Part shown: positions 1-8,195 of the stretch, piece by piece | Numbering within the stretch: position 1 is the stretch's first letter | Layout of the letters: each line of letters starts with the position of its first letter | Assembly (NCBI GenBank): GCA_025465145.1 | Contig: JAODNS010000224.1 | Location: 1-29,415 of the forward strand | Direction of reading: 5' to 3' | Origin: Frankiales bacterium | GTDB lineage: Bacteria > Actinomycetota > Actinomycetes > Mycobacteriales > SCTD01 | DNA length: 29,415 nt | The notes under the pieces: model-generated | Database searches by the model: none | What the model saw: the letters and a program-made list of their open reading frames with translations, nothing else | Told to the model about the DNA's origin: nothing | Made by a program: the position numbers and the translations under genes

Positions 1-55
1 ATAGAGCGCCTCCGTCCTAAGGAGGGCGTCGGGAGTTCGATTCTCTCCGGGGGCA
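1..55 (+). tRNA. tRNA-Arg (CCT anticodon), 5' end cut off by window
   Basis: This is the 3' three quarters of a tRNA. The anticodon arm is CCTCC-GTCCTAA-GGAGG, which places CCT at positions 34-36 and so reads AGG. The T arm GGGAG-TTCGATT-CTCTC carries the invariant TTCGA loop with one G-U pair. The last seven acceptor bases CGGGGGC are followed by discriminator A at 55. The acceptor partner and most of the D arm lie before base 1. A CCA does not follow the discriminator directly (the next bases are CACCA), so CCA is probably added after transcription. Confidence 0.9.
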
Positions 56-134
56 CACCAGCAACGCCACGGTCGCCGCAGATCCCTACGCCCGCCAGGC
101 GCACGGCCGATGCACCGGACGCCCCGCGGACGCG

Positions 135-171
135 CCGGAGCCCGGCCCCCGCGAGGGGAACCGGGCTCCGG
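135..171. terminator. GC-rich hairpin between tRNA-Arg and the TM-helix gene
   Basis: A perfect 11-bp stem, CCGGAGCCCGG at 135-145 and CCGGGCTCCGG at 161-171, encloses a smaller CCCC-GCGA-GGGG hairpin. It lies 17 bases beyond the stop of the minus-strand gene and about 80 bases after the tRNA, so it could end transcription from either side. There is no U-tract, as is common for terminators in high-GC actinobacteria. Confidence 0.6.
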
Positions 172-188
172 AACGGGCGTGGTGGTGC

Positions 189-998
189 CTAACGCGGCAT
201 GCCGTACGTCTGCGTGGGCTCCGTCGGGGCGCCGTAGACCGGCGCCGGCGGCGCGGCGTAGACCGGGTCGCTCGGGTACGGCGACTGCTGCGCCTTCTGC
301 TGCTGGACCTGGGCCTTCATGTTGTCCTTCTCCTGCGAGGCCTTGTTCAGCGTGTCCTCCCAGCGCATCTGCATGGGCTTGATGAGGCCGCCGCCGACGC
401 CGACGATCGTCACGCCGGCGATGCACGCAAGGGCCGTGTAGAGCAGCGCGTTGGTGACGTTCGTGGCGATGCCGATCTCGTCCAGCGCGGCCTTGGCGAA
501 CAGCACCATGACGAGCACGCTGACCGCGGTGGCGACGCCGTTGCCGTACGACAGCCCGCCGAGGACGCTCGAGATGAACTTCTTGGCGGCGGCGGCGAGG
601 GCGGCACCGATGACCACGATGACCAGCGCCACCAGGATCTTCGGCAGCAGCGCGAGCAGCGCGGCGATCGGGGCGGACAGCGCCGAGATGTCGAGGACGC
701 CGAGCGCCATCGAGATCGCCGAGACGAAGATGAACCAGAAGGCGAGCTTCGCGACGATGTCGCTGGCGTCGTACTGCGACTTGGCGAGCGCCTGCTTCAC
801 GCCGCCCCGCTCGACGGCCTTGTCGAAGCCGACCTTCTCGAGGACGGCGTCGACGACCTTCGCGACCAGCTTGGCGATGACGTAGCCGATGAGCAGGATG
901 ACCAGGAAGCCGATGAGCTTCGGGACGAACGTGGCGACCGTGCGGAAGCCGTCGGTGACGGGGCCTTCGACGTCGATCGCGGCGAGTGGTGCGGACAT
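189..998 (-). CDS. TM-helix repeat membrane protein (mechanosensitive-channel-like)
   Basis: A 269-aa membrane protein with at least four long hydrophobic segments (about residues 25-50, 85-105, 110-135 and 150-200). Between them lie amphipathic stretches of the type AKLVAKVVDAVLEKVGFDK, a hallmark of the conserved TM-helix family (PF05552) related to small-conductance mechanosensitive channels. It lacks the beta domain of true MscS, so pore function is inferred only. The C-terminus is a Lys/Gln-rich helix followed by a Pro/Tyr-rich cytoplasmic tail (about 225-269). The ATG start is supported by an AGGAA Shine-Dalgarno on the minus strand about eight bases upstream. A hairpin follows the stop. 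Confidence 0.8.
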   Translation of the reverse strand: MSAPLAAIDVEGPVTDGFRTVATFVPKLIGFLVILLIGYVIAKLVAKVVDAVLEKVGFDKAVERGGVKQALAKSQYDASDIVAKLAFWFIFVSAISMALGVLDISALSAPIAALLALLPKILVALVIVVIGAALAAAAKKFISSVLGGLSYGNGVATAVSVLVMVLFAKAALDEIGIATNVTNALLYTALACIAGVTIVGVGGGLIKPMQMRWEDTLNKASQEKDNMKAQVQQQKAQQSPYPSDPVYAAPPAPVYGAPTEPTQTYGMPR

Positions 999-1057
999 GG
1001 GGTTCCTTCCGGGGCAGGGGCAGGCGCTCGGGGGAGTCGCCAGCAGGGGGGAAGCGA

Positions 1058-1753
1058 CTAGCTGCTGAGGCGGACCTGGTCGGCGCGGACGTAGGCGCCC
1101 TGGCTGGTCAGCTGGCGGGCGCCTTCGGCGTCGGTGACGCCGAGCTCGCCGGCGCCCTTCGGCGAGACGCGAGCGACGGTGCCGTTGAGGTCGATGCGCT
1201 GGCCGGCCTTCGCCTGGAAGCCGGACTCGCCGTTGCTCTTGCGCGCCTCCGGCGTCAGGTAGACGAACGCGCGGTCAGTGGCGCTGGAGCCGACCCAGAA
1301 GCCCTCGTCCGCGACGACGCTCTGGACCTGGACGCCCTTGCCGACGGCGGACTTGCCGTCGAAGCCACCGATCCTGCCGAGGCTGGCGCGGTCGGCGAGC
1401 AGGTCGGTGCCGGCGACGGTGAGGGTTCCGACGGCCGGCGCGGCGGCGACATTGCTGCCGTTGCTGCCGGTGCTCTTGCTCGCGTTGCTGCTGTCGTCGC
1501 GGCCGGCCAGCGTGCCGGCGAGCAGCGACATCAGGAGCAGGAGGGCGAGCAGGCCGAGCAGGGCCCACGGCAGCCAGCCGAGCGGCGTCTTGTGCTTGCG
1601 GCGCTGCGTCGGCTGCTCCACCTGGCGCGGCGGGAGCTGGGTCTGGACGGGCTGGACGGTCGTCACGGGGGCGACGGGGGTGACGGGGGTGTACTGGTCA
1701 GCCGGGGGCACGGGGGTGACCGGGCGGCTGCCGGACGAGCTGGGGTACGTCAC
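1058..1753 (-). CDS. single-pass membrane protein with OB-like extracytoplasmic domain
   Basis: A 231-aa protein of no named family known to me. Residues 1-45 are a low-complexity Pro/Thr/Val/Gln segment (repeats of the type VTPV), followed by a basic patch (RRKHKT), one TM helix (WALLGLLALLLLMSLLAG) and a short Ser/Asn/Gly linker. The C-terminal ~140 residues alternate beta-like stretches and contain GKGVQVQSVVADEGFWVGSS and GQRIDLNGTVARV, which suggests a small OB-type beta barrel exposed outside the cell. I chose the GTG start at 1753 because AGGAAG lies about five bases upstream. The longer frame upstream has no such signal. It is 59 bases upstream of the TM-helix gene on the same strand and may be cotranscribed with it. 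Confidence 0.7.
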   Translation of the reverse strand: MTYPSSSGSRPVTPVPPADQYTPVTPVAPVTTVQPVQTQLPPRQVEQPTQRRKHKTPLGWLPWALLGLLALLLLMSLLAGTLAGRDDSSNASKSTGSNGSNVAAAPAVGTLTVAGTDLLADRASLGRIGGFDGKSAVGKGVQVQSVVADEGFWVGSSATDRAFVYLTPEARKSNGESGFQAKAGQRIDLNGTVARVSPKGAGELGVTDAEGARQLTSQGAYVRADQVRLSS

Positions 1754-1890
1754 GGCGCTTCCTCTCGTAGTGCGTGGTCCGCGAGATGCCCGGCAGCGCC
1801 TGCAGAGCACCTACCGCCGGGTGACACCGGCCTTCCCCTGCCGCCACAGGCCGAGTCGCGGGCTGCGACCGGCCCACCTACGGTCCGGGG
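1754..1890. other. divergent intergenic region
   Basis: A 137-bp non-coding gap between the minus-strand membrane protein and the photolyase. Near its right end lies the photolyase -10 box described separately. I see no strong inverted repeat in it. Confidence 0.5.
1879..1884 (+). promoter_or_regulatory. leaderless-type -10 box of photolyase
   Basis: TACGGT fits TANNNT and is followed by six bases (CCGGGG) and then the ATG. This spacing puts transcription start at or next to the start codon. No Shine-Dalgarno is at a useful distance. Confidence 0.5.
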
Positions 1891-3222
1891 ATGCCCGTGC
1901 GCGTCCTGTGGTTCCGCCGCGACCTGCGGCTCGCCGACCACCCCGCGCTGCTGGCCGCGCGCGACAGGGCGAACGGCGTCCTGCCGCTGTTCGTCCTCGA
2001 CGACGCGCTGCGCCGCCCGTCCGGCGCGGCCCGGCTCGCGTTCCTGTACAGCTGCCTGCGCGACCTCGAGGAGCGGACCGGCCTGCGGGTGCTGACCGGT
2101 CGCCCGGAGGAGGTCGTGCCGCGGGTGGCCCGCGAGGTCGGCGCGGACGCGGTTCACATCAGCAGCGACCACGGCCCGTACGGCCGGGAGCGGGACCGGC
2201 GGGTCGCCGAGGCGCTCGGCGAGGTGCCGCTCGTCGCCACCGGCTCGCCATACGGCGTGACGCCGGGCTCGCTGCGCAAGGACGACGACACCCCGTACCG
2301 CGTCTACTCGCCGTACGCCCGCGCCTGGCGCGCCCGCGGCCTGCACGCCCCGGCCCCGACCCCCCGGTCGGTGCCGTGGACGGACGGCGGTCTGCCGACG
2401 GACGGCGTGCCGGCGGACCCGGGGCTCGGCGTACTCGTCCTGCCCGAACCGGGCGAGCAGGCGGCCCTGCAGCGATGGGAGGCATTCCGCGACCGGGGGC
2501 TCGGCGCCTACGACGAGACCCGCAACAACCCTGCGGTGCAAGGGACGAGCGAGCTGTCGGTCTACCTCAAGTACGGCTGCGTCCACCCGCGGACGCTGCA
2601 CGCGGACCTCGGGCACGCCGACGGCGAGAGCCGCTACGCGAGCGAGCTGATCTGGCGCGACTTCTACGCGGACGTGCTCTGGCACCGGCCCGACTCAGCC
2701 CGGCAGGACTGGAACCCGGCCATGTCCGGGATCCGGTACGACGACCACGAGACGCGCTTCCGCGCCTGGGCGGAGGGCCGGACCGGCTACCCGTTCGTCG
2801 ACGCGGGGATGCGTCAGCTGCTCGGCGAGGCGTGGATGCACAACCGGGTCCGGATGGTCGTCGCGTCCTTCCTCGTCAAGGACCTGCACGTCCACTGGAC
2901 CGTCGGCGCGCGGCACTTTCTGCAGCACCTGCGCGACGGCGACCTCGCATCGAACAACCACGGCTGGCAATGGGTCGCCGGCACCGGCACGGACGCATCG
3001 CCGTACTACCGCGTGTTCAACCCGGTGAAGCAGGGCCAGGACCACGACCCGGACGGCGACTACATCCGGCGCTGGGTGCCGGAGCTGCGCGAGGTGCCCG
3101 GCAAGCTGGTGCACGAGCCGTGGAAGCTGCCGGGTGGGCCGCCCAACGGCTACCCGGAGCGGATCGTCGATCACGCCGTCGAGCGGGCCGAGGCGCTGCG
3201 CCGGTACGGCGACGTGCGCTAG
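1891..3222 (+). CDS. phrB: deoxyribodipyrimidine photolyase
   Basis: A 443-aa DNA photolyase/cryptochrome-family enzyme that uses reduced FAD and light to split cyclobutane pyrimidine dimers. The N-terminal antenna-binding alpha/beta domain begins VLWFRRDLRLADHPAL. The C-terminal FAD domain carries TSELSVYLKYG, WRDFYADVLWHRP, EGRTGYPFVDAGMRQL, WMHNRVRMVVASFLVKDL and NNHGWQWVAGTG, all diagnostic of class I photolyases. Length is usual for class I. The ATG start is supported by the TANNNT box six bases upstream. The next gene begins 14 bases after the stop but has its own -10 box. A cryptochrome role cannot be excluded by sequence alone, but CPD repair is the likely function. Confidence 0.95.
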   Translation: MPVRVLWFRRDLRLADHPALLAARDRANGVLPLFVLDDALRRPSGAARLAFLYSCLRDLEERTGLRVLTGRPEEVVPRVAREVGADAVHISSDHGPYGRERDRRVAEALGEVPLVATGSPYGVTPGSLRKDDDTPYRVYSPYARAWRARGLHAPAPTPRSVPWTDGGLPTDGVPADPGLGVLVLPEPGEQAALQRWEAFRDRGLGAYDETRNNPAVQGTSELSVYLKYGCVHPRTLHADLGHADGESRYASELIWRDFYADVLWHRPDSARQDWNPAMSGIRYDDHETRFRAWAEGRTGYPFVDAGMRQLLGEAWMHNRVRMVVASFLVKDLHVHWTVGARHFLQHLRDGDLASNNHGWQWVAGTGTDASPYYRVFNPVKQGQDHDPDGDYIRRWVPELREVPGKLVHEPWKLPGGPPNGYPERIVDHAVERAEALRRYGDVR

Positions 3223-3223
3223 G

Positions 3224-3229
3224 TACGGT
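3224..3229 (+). promoter_or_regulatory. leaderless-type -10 box of hot-dog gene
   Basis: TACGGT followed by CCGACC and GTG, in the 13-base gap after the photolyase stop. The layout is the same as for the photolyase and gives the downstream gene an internal promoter. Confidence 0.45.
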
Positions 3230-3235
3230 CCGACC

Positions 3236-3883
3236 GTGCGCATCCCCCTCCGCTACAACGGCCCGGCTGGTTCCGGCAACGGCGGCGTCACCTGCGGCCT
3301 GCTCGCGCAGGCGGTCGGGCTGCCGGTCGCGGAGGTGACGCTGCGGCAGCCGCCGCCGCTGGACGTCGAGCTGCGCCTCGATGGCGGACACCTGCGCGAC
3401 GGCGAGCTGCTGGTCGCGACCGTTGAGGCCGGGGTCGTCGACGTGGACCCGCCGCCGGCCGTCGACGTCGAGCAGGCGCGCGCGGCGCAGCAGCGGTACG
3501 CCGGCCTGGTGGACCACCCGTTCCCGACCTGCTTCGTCTGCGGTCCGGACCGCCCGGACGGCCTCGACCTGCGGCCCGGACCGGTGGCCGAGGACGTCGT
3601 CGCCTGCACGTGGACGCCGGGCGCGGACGAGCCGTTCCTCGTGTGGGCAGCGCTGGACTGCCCCGGCGGCTGGTCGACCGACCTGCCGGGCCGGCCGATG
3701 GTCCTGGGCCGGATGGCGCTCGAGCACCTGCATCCGGCCGTCGTGGGTGAGCCGCACGTGGTGGTCGGCCAGGCGCTGTCCACCAGCGGCCGCAAGACGC
3801 TGACCACGGTTGCGCTGTTCGACGCGGACGGCGAGCTGGTGGCGCGGGCAAAGCAGACCTGGATCGCGCTGCCCGCCGGGTGA
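3236..3883 (+). CDS. hot-dog-fold thioesterase-like protein
   Basis: A 215-aa protein. The opening YNGPAGSGNGGVTCGLLAQA resembles acyl-CoA thioesterase-like double hot-dog proteins, in which an NGG segment starts the long central helix. The C-terminal half has ALSTSGRKTLTTVALFDADGELVARAKQTWIAL, the typical strand pattern of the second hot-dog sheet. A central FPTCFVCGPDRPDGLDL contains a CxxC pair that might bind metal. The substrate is unknown. The GTG start was chosen over an upstream in-frame ATG inside the photolyase gene because it removes a long overlap and sits six bases after a TANNNT box. Confidence 0.7.
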   Translation: MRIPLRYNGPAGSGNGGVTCGLLAQAVGLPVAEVTLRQPPPLDVELRLDGGHLRDGELLVATVEAGVVDVDPPPAVDVEQARAAQQRYAGLVDHPFPTCFVCGPDRPDGLDLRPGPVAEDVVACTWTPGADEPFLVWAALDCPGGWSTDLPGRPMVLGRMALEHLHPAVVGEPHVVVGQALSTSGRKTLTTVALFDADGELVARAKQTWIALPAG

Positions 3884-3947
3884 TCAACGTCGACCGCACG
3901 ACCGTGGGCGGACGGGCTGTCACGGTTGTGCACACCGCGATGATCAC
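3880..3947. repeat. spaced inverted repeat GTGATCA / TGATCAC
   Basis: GTGATCA at 3880-3886 (overlapping the hot-dog gene stop) and its exact reverse complement TGATCAC at 3941-3947 flank a smaller CCGTG/CACGG repeat. The element fills the gap between two convergent genes and may be a bidirectional terminator or a short dispersed repeat. The left arm shares GGTGATCAA with the inverted repeat at 15928. Confidence 0.4.
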
Positions 3948-3964
3948 GGGCGCGGGCGCTTGCC

Positions 3965-5212
3965 TCAGGCGTAGGGCTCGCGCACGTCGTACTGCCGGAA
4001 GCGCGGAACCGCCGCAGCGCACGCAGCCGTGAGCCCGATGACGGCCAGCCCGCCGGCGACGACCGCGCCCTGTACCCCGACCAGCTCGGCGCCGAGACCG
4101 GCGCGGCCGTCACCGAGGCGCGGCCCGCCGGCCACGACGACGATGAAGACGCCGCCCAGCCGGCCGCGCATCTCGTCCGGCGCGGCGGTCTGCAGGATCG
4201 CGTTGCGGAAGACGGCGGACACCATGTCGGACGCGCCGGCACAGGCCAGCATGAGCAGCCCGAAGGCGAGGCTGCTGGTCGCGCCGAACAGCGCGATGGA
4301 CACCCCCCACGCGACGATCGCGGCCAGGACGGCGACGCCCTGGCGGTGCACCCGGCCGAACCAGCCGGAGAACAGCGCGCCGAGCAGCGCGCCTGCGGCC
4401 AGGGCGGAGTAGAGCGCGCCGGCCGTCTGCGCGCCGCCGCCGTACACGTCGTGGGCGATCGATGGGAACAGCGCGCGCGGCATCGCGAAGACCATCGCGA
4501 TCAGGTCGACGACGAACGTCATGAGCAGCACCGGGCGGGTGCGCAGGAAGGCAAGTCCCTCGAGCACGCTGGCCGTGCCGGCACGACGGCCTCCCCCGTG
4601 GGGCGGCATCGGCGGCAGCGAGGCGACGGCCCAGATCGACGCGGTGAAGGTGAGCGCGTCGAGGCCGTACGCCCAGGAGTACCCGGGGCCGGCGACGAGG
4701 GCGCCCGCGAGCAGCGGCCCGATGGTGACGCCGAGGTTGAACTCCACCTGCCGCAGCGCGTTGGCCGCCGGCAGCAGCTCCTTGGGGAGCAGCCGCGGCG
4801 TGAAGGCCGAGCGCGCAGGCGAGTCCATCGAGAACAGCGCCGCCTGGACGGCGATGACGACGTACAGCAGCGCGGTCGAGTGCAGCCCGGCCAGCGCCTG
4901 CAGCAGCAGCACGGTCGACAGCGCGGCCTGCCCGACCGTCGTCATGAGCACCAGCCGGCGGCGGTCCACGGCGTCCGCGATCGCGCCTCCGTACAGCCCG
5001 AACACGATGAGCGGCAGCAGCCCGGCGAGGCCGACGAACCCGACGGCCGCCGCGGACCTCGTCTGCTCGTACACCTGGATCGGCACGGCGACCGCGGTGA
5101 TCTGCGTGCCGACGACGGAGACGGCGTCGCCGATGAGCAGCCGCCGGTAGGCCGCCGTGCGCAGCGGGGTGACGTCGAGCGCGGCCCGGCGAAGTCGGCC
5201 GGGCAGCGTCAC
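3965..5212 (-). CDS. MFS transporter (EntS-like efflux family)
   Basis: A 415-aa polytopic protein with about 12 hydrophobic segments. After an early helix (VSVVGTQITAVAVPIQVYEQ) comes the loop 2-3 motif GGAIADAVDRRRLVLMT, the major facilitator signature. MRGRLGGVFIVVVAGGP in the C half is typical of the MFS_3 subfamily that includes the enterobactin exporter EntS. The substrate is unknown. The GTG start forms a GTGA overlap with the pdxH stop, so the two are translationally coupled. No siderophore genes are nearby, so a siderophore role is not supported here. Confidence 0.85.
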   Translation of the reverse strand: MTLPGRLRRAALDVTPLRTAAYRRLLIGDAVSVVGTQITAVAVPIQVYEQTRSAAAVGFVGLAGLLPLIVFGLYGGAIADAVDRRRLVLMTTVGQAALSTVLLLQALAGLHSTALLYVVIAVQAALFSMDSPARSAFTPRLLPKELLPAANALRQVEFNLGVTIGPLLAGALVAGPGYSWAYGLDALTFTASIWAVASLPPMPPHGGGRRAGTASVLEGLAFLRTRPVLLMTFVVDLIAMVFAMPRALFPSIAHDVYGGGAQTAGALYSALAAGALLGALFSGWFGRVHRQGVAVLAAIVAWGVSIALFGATSSLAFGLLMLACAGASDMVSAVFRNAILQTAAPDEMRGRLGGVFIVVVAGGPRLGDGRAGLGAELVGVQGAVVAGGLAVIGLTAACAAAVPRFRQYDVREPYA

Positions 5213-5856
5213 GGGGACAGCCGCTCGACGACCCATCCGTCCTCGGTGCGGCGGTACCGGAGCCGGTCGTGCAGCCGGTCGCTGCGCCCCTGCCAGAACT
5301 CCACCGTCTCGGGTACGAGGCGCAGGCCGCCCCACCAGTCCGGCAGCGGCACGTCCTGGCCGTCGAACCGCTCCTCGAACGCGCGGTGCCGCTGCTCGAG
5401 CTCGTCGCGCGACGCCACCACAGAGGACTGCCGCGACGCCCAGACGCTGATCTGCGCACCGCGCGGCCGGGTGCGGAAGTACGCCTCGGACTCCTCTACC
5501 GACGTCCGCTCCACCGCGCCGACCACGACGACCTGCCGCTCGAGGTCGACGTACGGCATGACGAGCGACGCCGTCGGGTTCTCCGTGAGCTCCCGGCCCT
5601 TGCGCGAGCCGTAGTTGCTGAACACCACCAGGCCGCGGTCGTCGAACGCCTTGAGCAGGACGGTGCGCGCGCTGGGCTGACCGTCGGCGGACGCGGTGGC
5701 GAGGACGACGGCGTTGAGCTCGTTCACGCCGGCCGCGTCCGCGTCGTCGAGCCAGCGGCCCAGCTGCTCGTGCCAACTGCCGGCCAGATCGGCCTCCGGC
5801 AGCCCACCGGCGGCGTACTCGCGACGGAGGGCGGCCAGGCGCGTGGGGTCAGGCAC
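5209..5856 (-). CDS. pdxH: pyridoxamine/pyridoxine 5'-phosphate oxidase
   Basis: A 215-aa FMN-dependent oxidase making pyridoxal 5'-phosphate from PNP or PMP. The FMN/PLP motifs are clear: SARTVLLKAFDDRGLVVFSNYGSRKGRELTENP, the segment LVMPYVDLERQVVVVGAVER, RPRGAQISVWASRQSSVV, and the C-terminal VEFWQGRSDRLHDRLRYRR. Length fits the family. The segment usually read as FPWHPLERQVR is here MPYVDLERQVV, a mild deviation. It has a GTG start preceded at six bases by TAGCCT, with no Shine-Dalgarno. It overlaps the downstream MFS gene by four bases. PLP made here serves enzymes such as SerC encoded nearby. Confidence 0.95.
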   Translation of the reverse strand: MPDPTRLAALRREYAAGGLPEADLAGSWHEQLGRWLDDADAAGVNELNAVVLATASADGQPSARTVLLKAFDDRGLVVFSNYGSRKGRELTENPTASLVMPYVDLERQVVVVGAVERTSVEESEAYFRTRPRGAQISVWASRQSSVVASRDELEQRHRAFEERFDGQDVPLPDWWGGLRLVPETVEFWQGRSDRLHDRLRYRRTEDGWVVERLSP

Positions 5857-5862
5857 CTGCCG

Positions 5863-5868
5863 AGGCTA
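5863..5868 (-). promoter_or_regulatory. leaderless-type -10 box of pdxH
   Basis: On the minus strand TAGCCT is followed by CGGCAG and GTG. This fits TANNNT with a six-base gap and selects the GTG at 5856 as start. Confidence 0.5.
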
Positions 5869-5961
5869 GCCATCGGGAGGTCGATCCCGCCCGCTGGCAG
5901 AATGACCAGCACGGGAGATCCCCCGGCGGCGCTCGCGTCGTCATCGACAGGGAGCCGCCAC

Positions 5962-7080
5962 ATGGCTGACGAGTCCGTCTTCAAGCCGGGCCTGGAGGGC
6001 GTCGTCGCCTTCGAGTCCGAGATCGCCGAGCCCGACAAGGAGGGCAGCGCGCTCCGGTACCGCGGCGTCGACATCGAGGACCTCGTCGGCAACGTCTCCT
6101 TCGGCAACGTCTGGGGCCTGCTGGTCGACGGCAAGTTCAACCCCGGCCTGCCGCCCGCCGAGCCGTTCCCGCTGCCCGTCCACTCCGGCGACATCCGCGT
6201 GGACGTGCAGTCCGCGATCGCGATGCTCGCGCCCGCCTGGGGCCTGCAGCAGATGCTCGACATCGACGTAGACCAGATCCGCGACGACCTCGCCCGCACC
6301 TCGGTCATGGCGATGGCGTTCGTGGCGCAATCGGCGCGTGGCCTCGGCCGGCCGATGGTCCCGCAGCGCGAGGTCGACAAGGCGAGCACCATCGTCGAGC
6401 GGTTCATGATCCGTTGGAAGGGCGAGCCGGACCCGGCGCACACGAAGGCTGTCGACGCCTACTTCGTCTCTGCCGCCGAGCACGGCATGAACGCCTCCAC
6501 GTTCACCGCGCGCGTCATCGCCTCCACGGGCGCCGACGCGGCCGCCGCCATCTCCGGCGCCATCGGCGCGCTGTCCGGCCCGCTGCACGGCGGCGCGCCC
6601 TCGCGCGTGCTGACGATGCTCGACGAGGTCGAGAAGTCGGGCGACCCGGTCAAGTACGTGAAGGGCCTGCTCGACCGCAAGGAGCGCCTCATGGGCTTCG
6701 GGCACCGCGTCTACCGCGCCGAGGACCCGCGCGCCCGCGTGCTGCGCCGCACCGCGAAGGAGCTCGGGTCCACGCGGTACGAGGTGGCCGACGCGCTCGA
6801 GCAGGCGGCGATCGCCGAGCTGGCCGAGCGCTACCCGGACCGCCCGCTGCGCACGAACGTCGAGTTCTGGTCGGCGGTCGTCCTCGACTTCGCCGAGGTG
6901 CCCGCGCACATGTTCACGTCCATGTTCACCTGCGCCCGCACCGCGGGCTGGTCGGCGCACATCCTCGAGCAGAAGAAGCTGAACAAGCTGATCCGCCCGA
7001 GCGCCAAGTACGTCGGCCCCGGTCCGCGCCCGGTCGCGGACGTCGCGTCCGACACGCTGCCCGCCGGCAACCAGGTCTGA
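5962..7080 (+). CDS. citA: citrate synthase 2
   Basis: A 372-aa citrate synthase condensing acetyl-CoA and oxaloacetate. Active-site blocks are visible: GALSGPLHGGAPSRVL (first catalytic His) and RLMGFGHRVYRAEDPRARVL (second His). The block usually carrying the catalytic Asp reads TNVEFWSAVVLDF, with Glu at that place. Size and start (FKPGLEGVVAFESEIAEPD) match the shorter actinobacterial type-2 form, not the ~430-aa GltA type. The ATG start has GGGAG at 5950-5954, seven bases upstream. It starts a co-directional cluster and overlaps serC by one base (TGATG). Confidence 0.92.
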   Translation: MADESVFKPGLEGVVAFESEIAEPDKEGSALRYRGVDIEDLVGNVSFGNVWGLLVDGKFNPGLPPAEPFPLPVHSGDIRVDVQSAIAMLAPAWGLQQMLDIDVDQIRDDLARTSVMAMAFVAQSARGLGRPMVPQREVDKASTIVERFMIRWKGEPDPAHTKAVDAYFVSAAEHGMNASTFTARVIASTGADAAAAISGAIGALSGPLHGGAPSRVLTMLDEVEKSGDPVKYVKGLLDRKERLMGFGHRVYRAEDPRARVLRRTAKELGSTRYEVADALEQAAIAELAERYPDRPLRTNVEFWSAVVLDFAEVPAHMFTSMFTCARTAGWSAHILEQKKLNKLIRPSAKYVGPGPRPVADVASDTLPAGNQV

Positions 7081-8195
7081 TGCAGGCGATCCCCCGCGAG
7101 CTCCTGCCGGCGGACGGCCGGTTCGGCGCCGGCCCGTCGAAGGTGCGCCCGGAGCAGCTCGCGGCGCTCGTCGCCACGGGCACGTCGTACCTCGGCACGT
7201 CGCACCGGCAGGCGCCGGTGAAGGACGTCGTCGGCCGGCTGCGCGCCGGGCTGCGCGAGCTGTTCTCGCTGCCGGACGGGTACGAGGTCGCGCTCGGCAA
7301 CGGCGGCGCGACCGAATTCTGGGACATCGCCACGTTCGGACTGATCGAGAAGCGGTCGCAGCACCTGTCGTTCGGCGAGTTCTCGTCGAAGTTCGCTGCC
7401 GCTGCCGCGGCGGCGCCGTGGCTGGACGACCCCTCGGTCGCCAAGAGCGAGCCTGGCACGCACCCGCTGCCGAAGGCGGAGCCCGGGATCGACCTGTACG
7501 CGCTGACGCACAACGAGACCTCGACCGGCGTGATGATGCCGATCCGGCGGGTCGAGGGTGCCGACATCGGCGCGCTCGTCGCGGTCGACGCGACCTCGGG
7601 CGCCGGCGGGCTGCCCGTCGAGGCCAGCGAGTTCGACGTCTACTACTTCTCCCCGCAGAAGTGCTTCGCGTCCGACGGCGGGCTGTGGCTCGCGCTGATG
7701 TCCCCGGCCGCGCTGGAGCGGGTTGCGCGCATCGCCGAGACCGGCCGGTTCGTGCCGGCGTCGTACGACCTGACGATCGCGCTGGACAACAGCACGAAGG
7801 ACCAGACGTACAACACGCCGTCGCTGTCGACGATCCACCTGATGACCACGCAGGTTGAGTGGATGAACGCCCACGGCGGCCTCGCCTGGTGCGTCGAGCG
7901 GACCGCCGACTCGTCGAGCCGGCTGTACACGTGGGCGGAGAAGTCGCCGTACGCCACGCCGTTCGTCGCCGACGTCGACAAGCGGTCGCAGGTCATCGGG
8001 ACGATCGACTTCGACGAGCGGGTCGACGCCGCCGCGGTGGCCAAGACGCTGCGCAGCAACGGCGTGGTCGACGTCGAGCCGTACCGCAAGCTCGGCCGCA
8101 ACCAGCTGCGCGTGGCGATGTTCCCGGCCGTGGAGCCGGCGGACGTCGAGGCGCTCACCGCCTGCATCGACTGGGTGGTCGAGCAGAGGCCGTGA
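7080..8195 (+). CDS. serC: phosphoserine aminotransferase
   Basis: A 371-aa PLP enzyme converting 3-phosphohydroxypyruvate and glutamate to 3-phosphoserine. N-terminal RFGAGPSKVRPEQ, GNGGATEFWD, ALTHNETSTGV, VAVDATSGAGGLPV and FSPQKCFASDGGLW are seen. The last holds the Schiff-base lysine (about K194). The sequence is of the actinobacterial/archaeal SerC type. The ATG overlaps the citrate synthase stop by one base, and the stop overlaps the next GTG by four bases, so this is the interior of an operon. Confidence 0.95.
   Translation: MQAIPRELLPADGRFGAGPSKVRPEQLAALVATGTSYLGTSHRQAPVKDVVGRLRAGLRELFSLPDGYEVALGNGGATEFWDIATFGLIEKRSQHLSFGEFSSKFAAAAAAAPWLDDPSVAKSEPGTHPLPKAEPGIDLYALTHNETSTGVMMPIRRVEGADIGALVAVDATSGAGGLPVEASEFDVYYFSPQKCFASDGGLWLALMSPAALERVARIAETGRFVPASYDLTIALDNSTKDQTYNTPSLSTIHLMTTQVEWMNAHGGLAWCVERTADSSSRLYTWAEKSPYATPFVADVDKRSQVIGTIDFDERVDAAAVAKTLRSNGVVDVEPYRKLGRNQLRVAMFPAVEPADVEALTACIDWVVEQRP

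Noticed and set aside
110..382. A 90-codon plus-strand frame after the tRNA
   Set aside because: It crosses the terminator hairpin and runs antisense to the TM-helix gene, with no plausible protein features.
1655..1725. Tandem-like GACGGGGGT repeats
   Set aside because: They simply encode the Thr-Pro-Val repeats of the membrane protein N-terminus on the minus strand; not a CRISPR or separate repeat element.
3965..5212. Siderophore exporter call for the first MFS gene
   Set aside because: Only family-level similarity to EntS; no siderophore biosynthesis or iron-box sequence is seen nearby.
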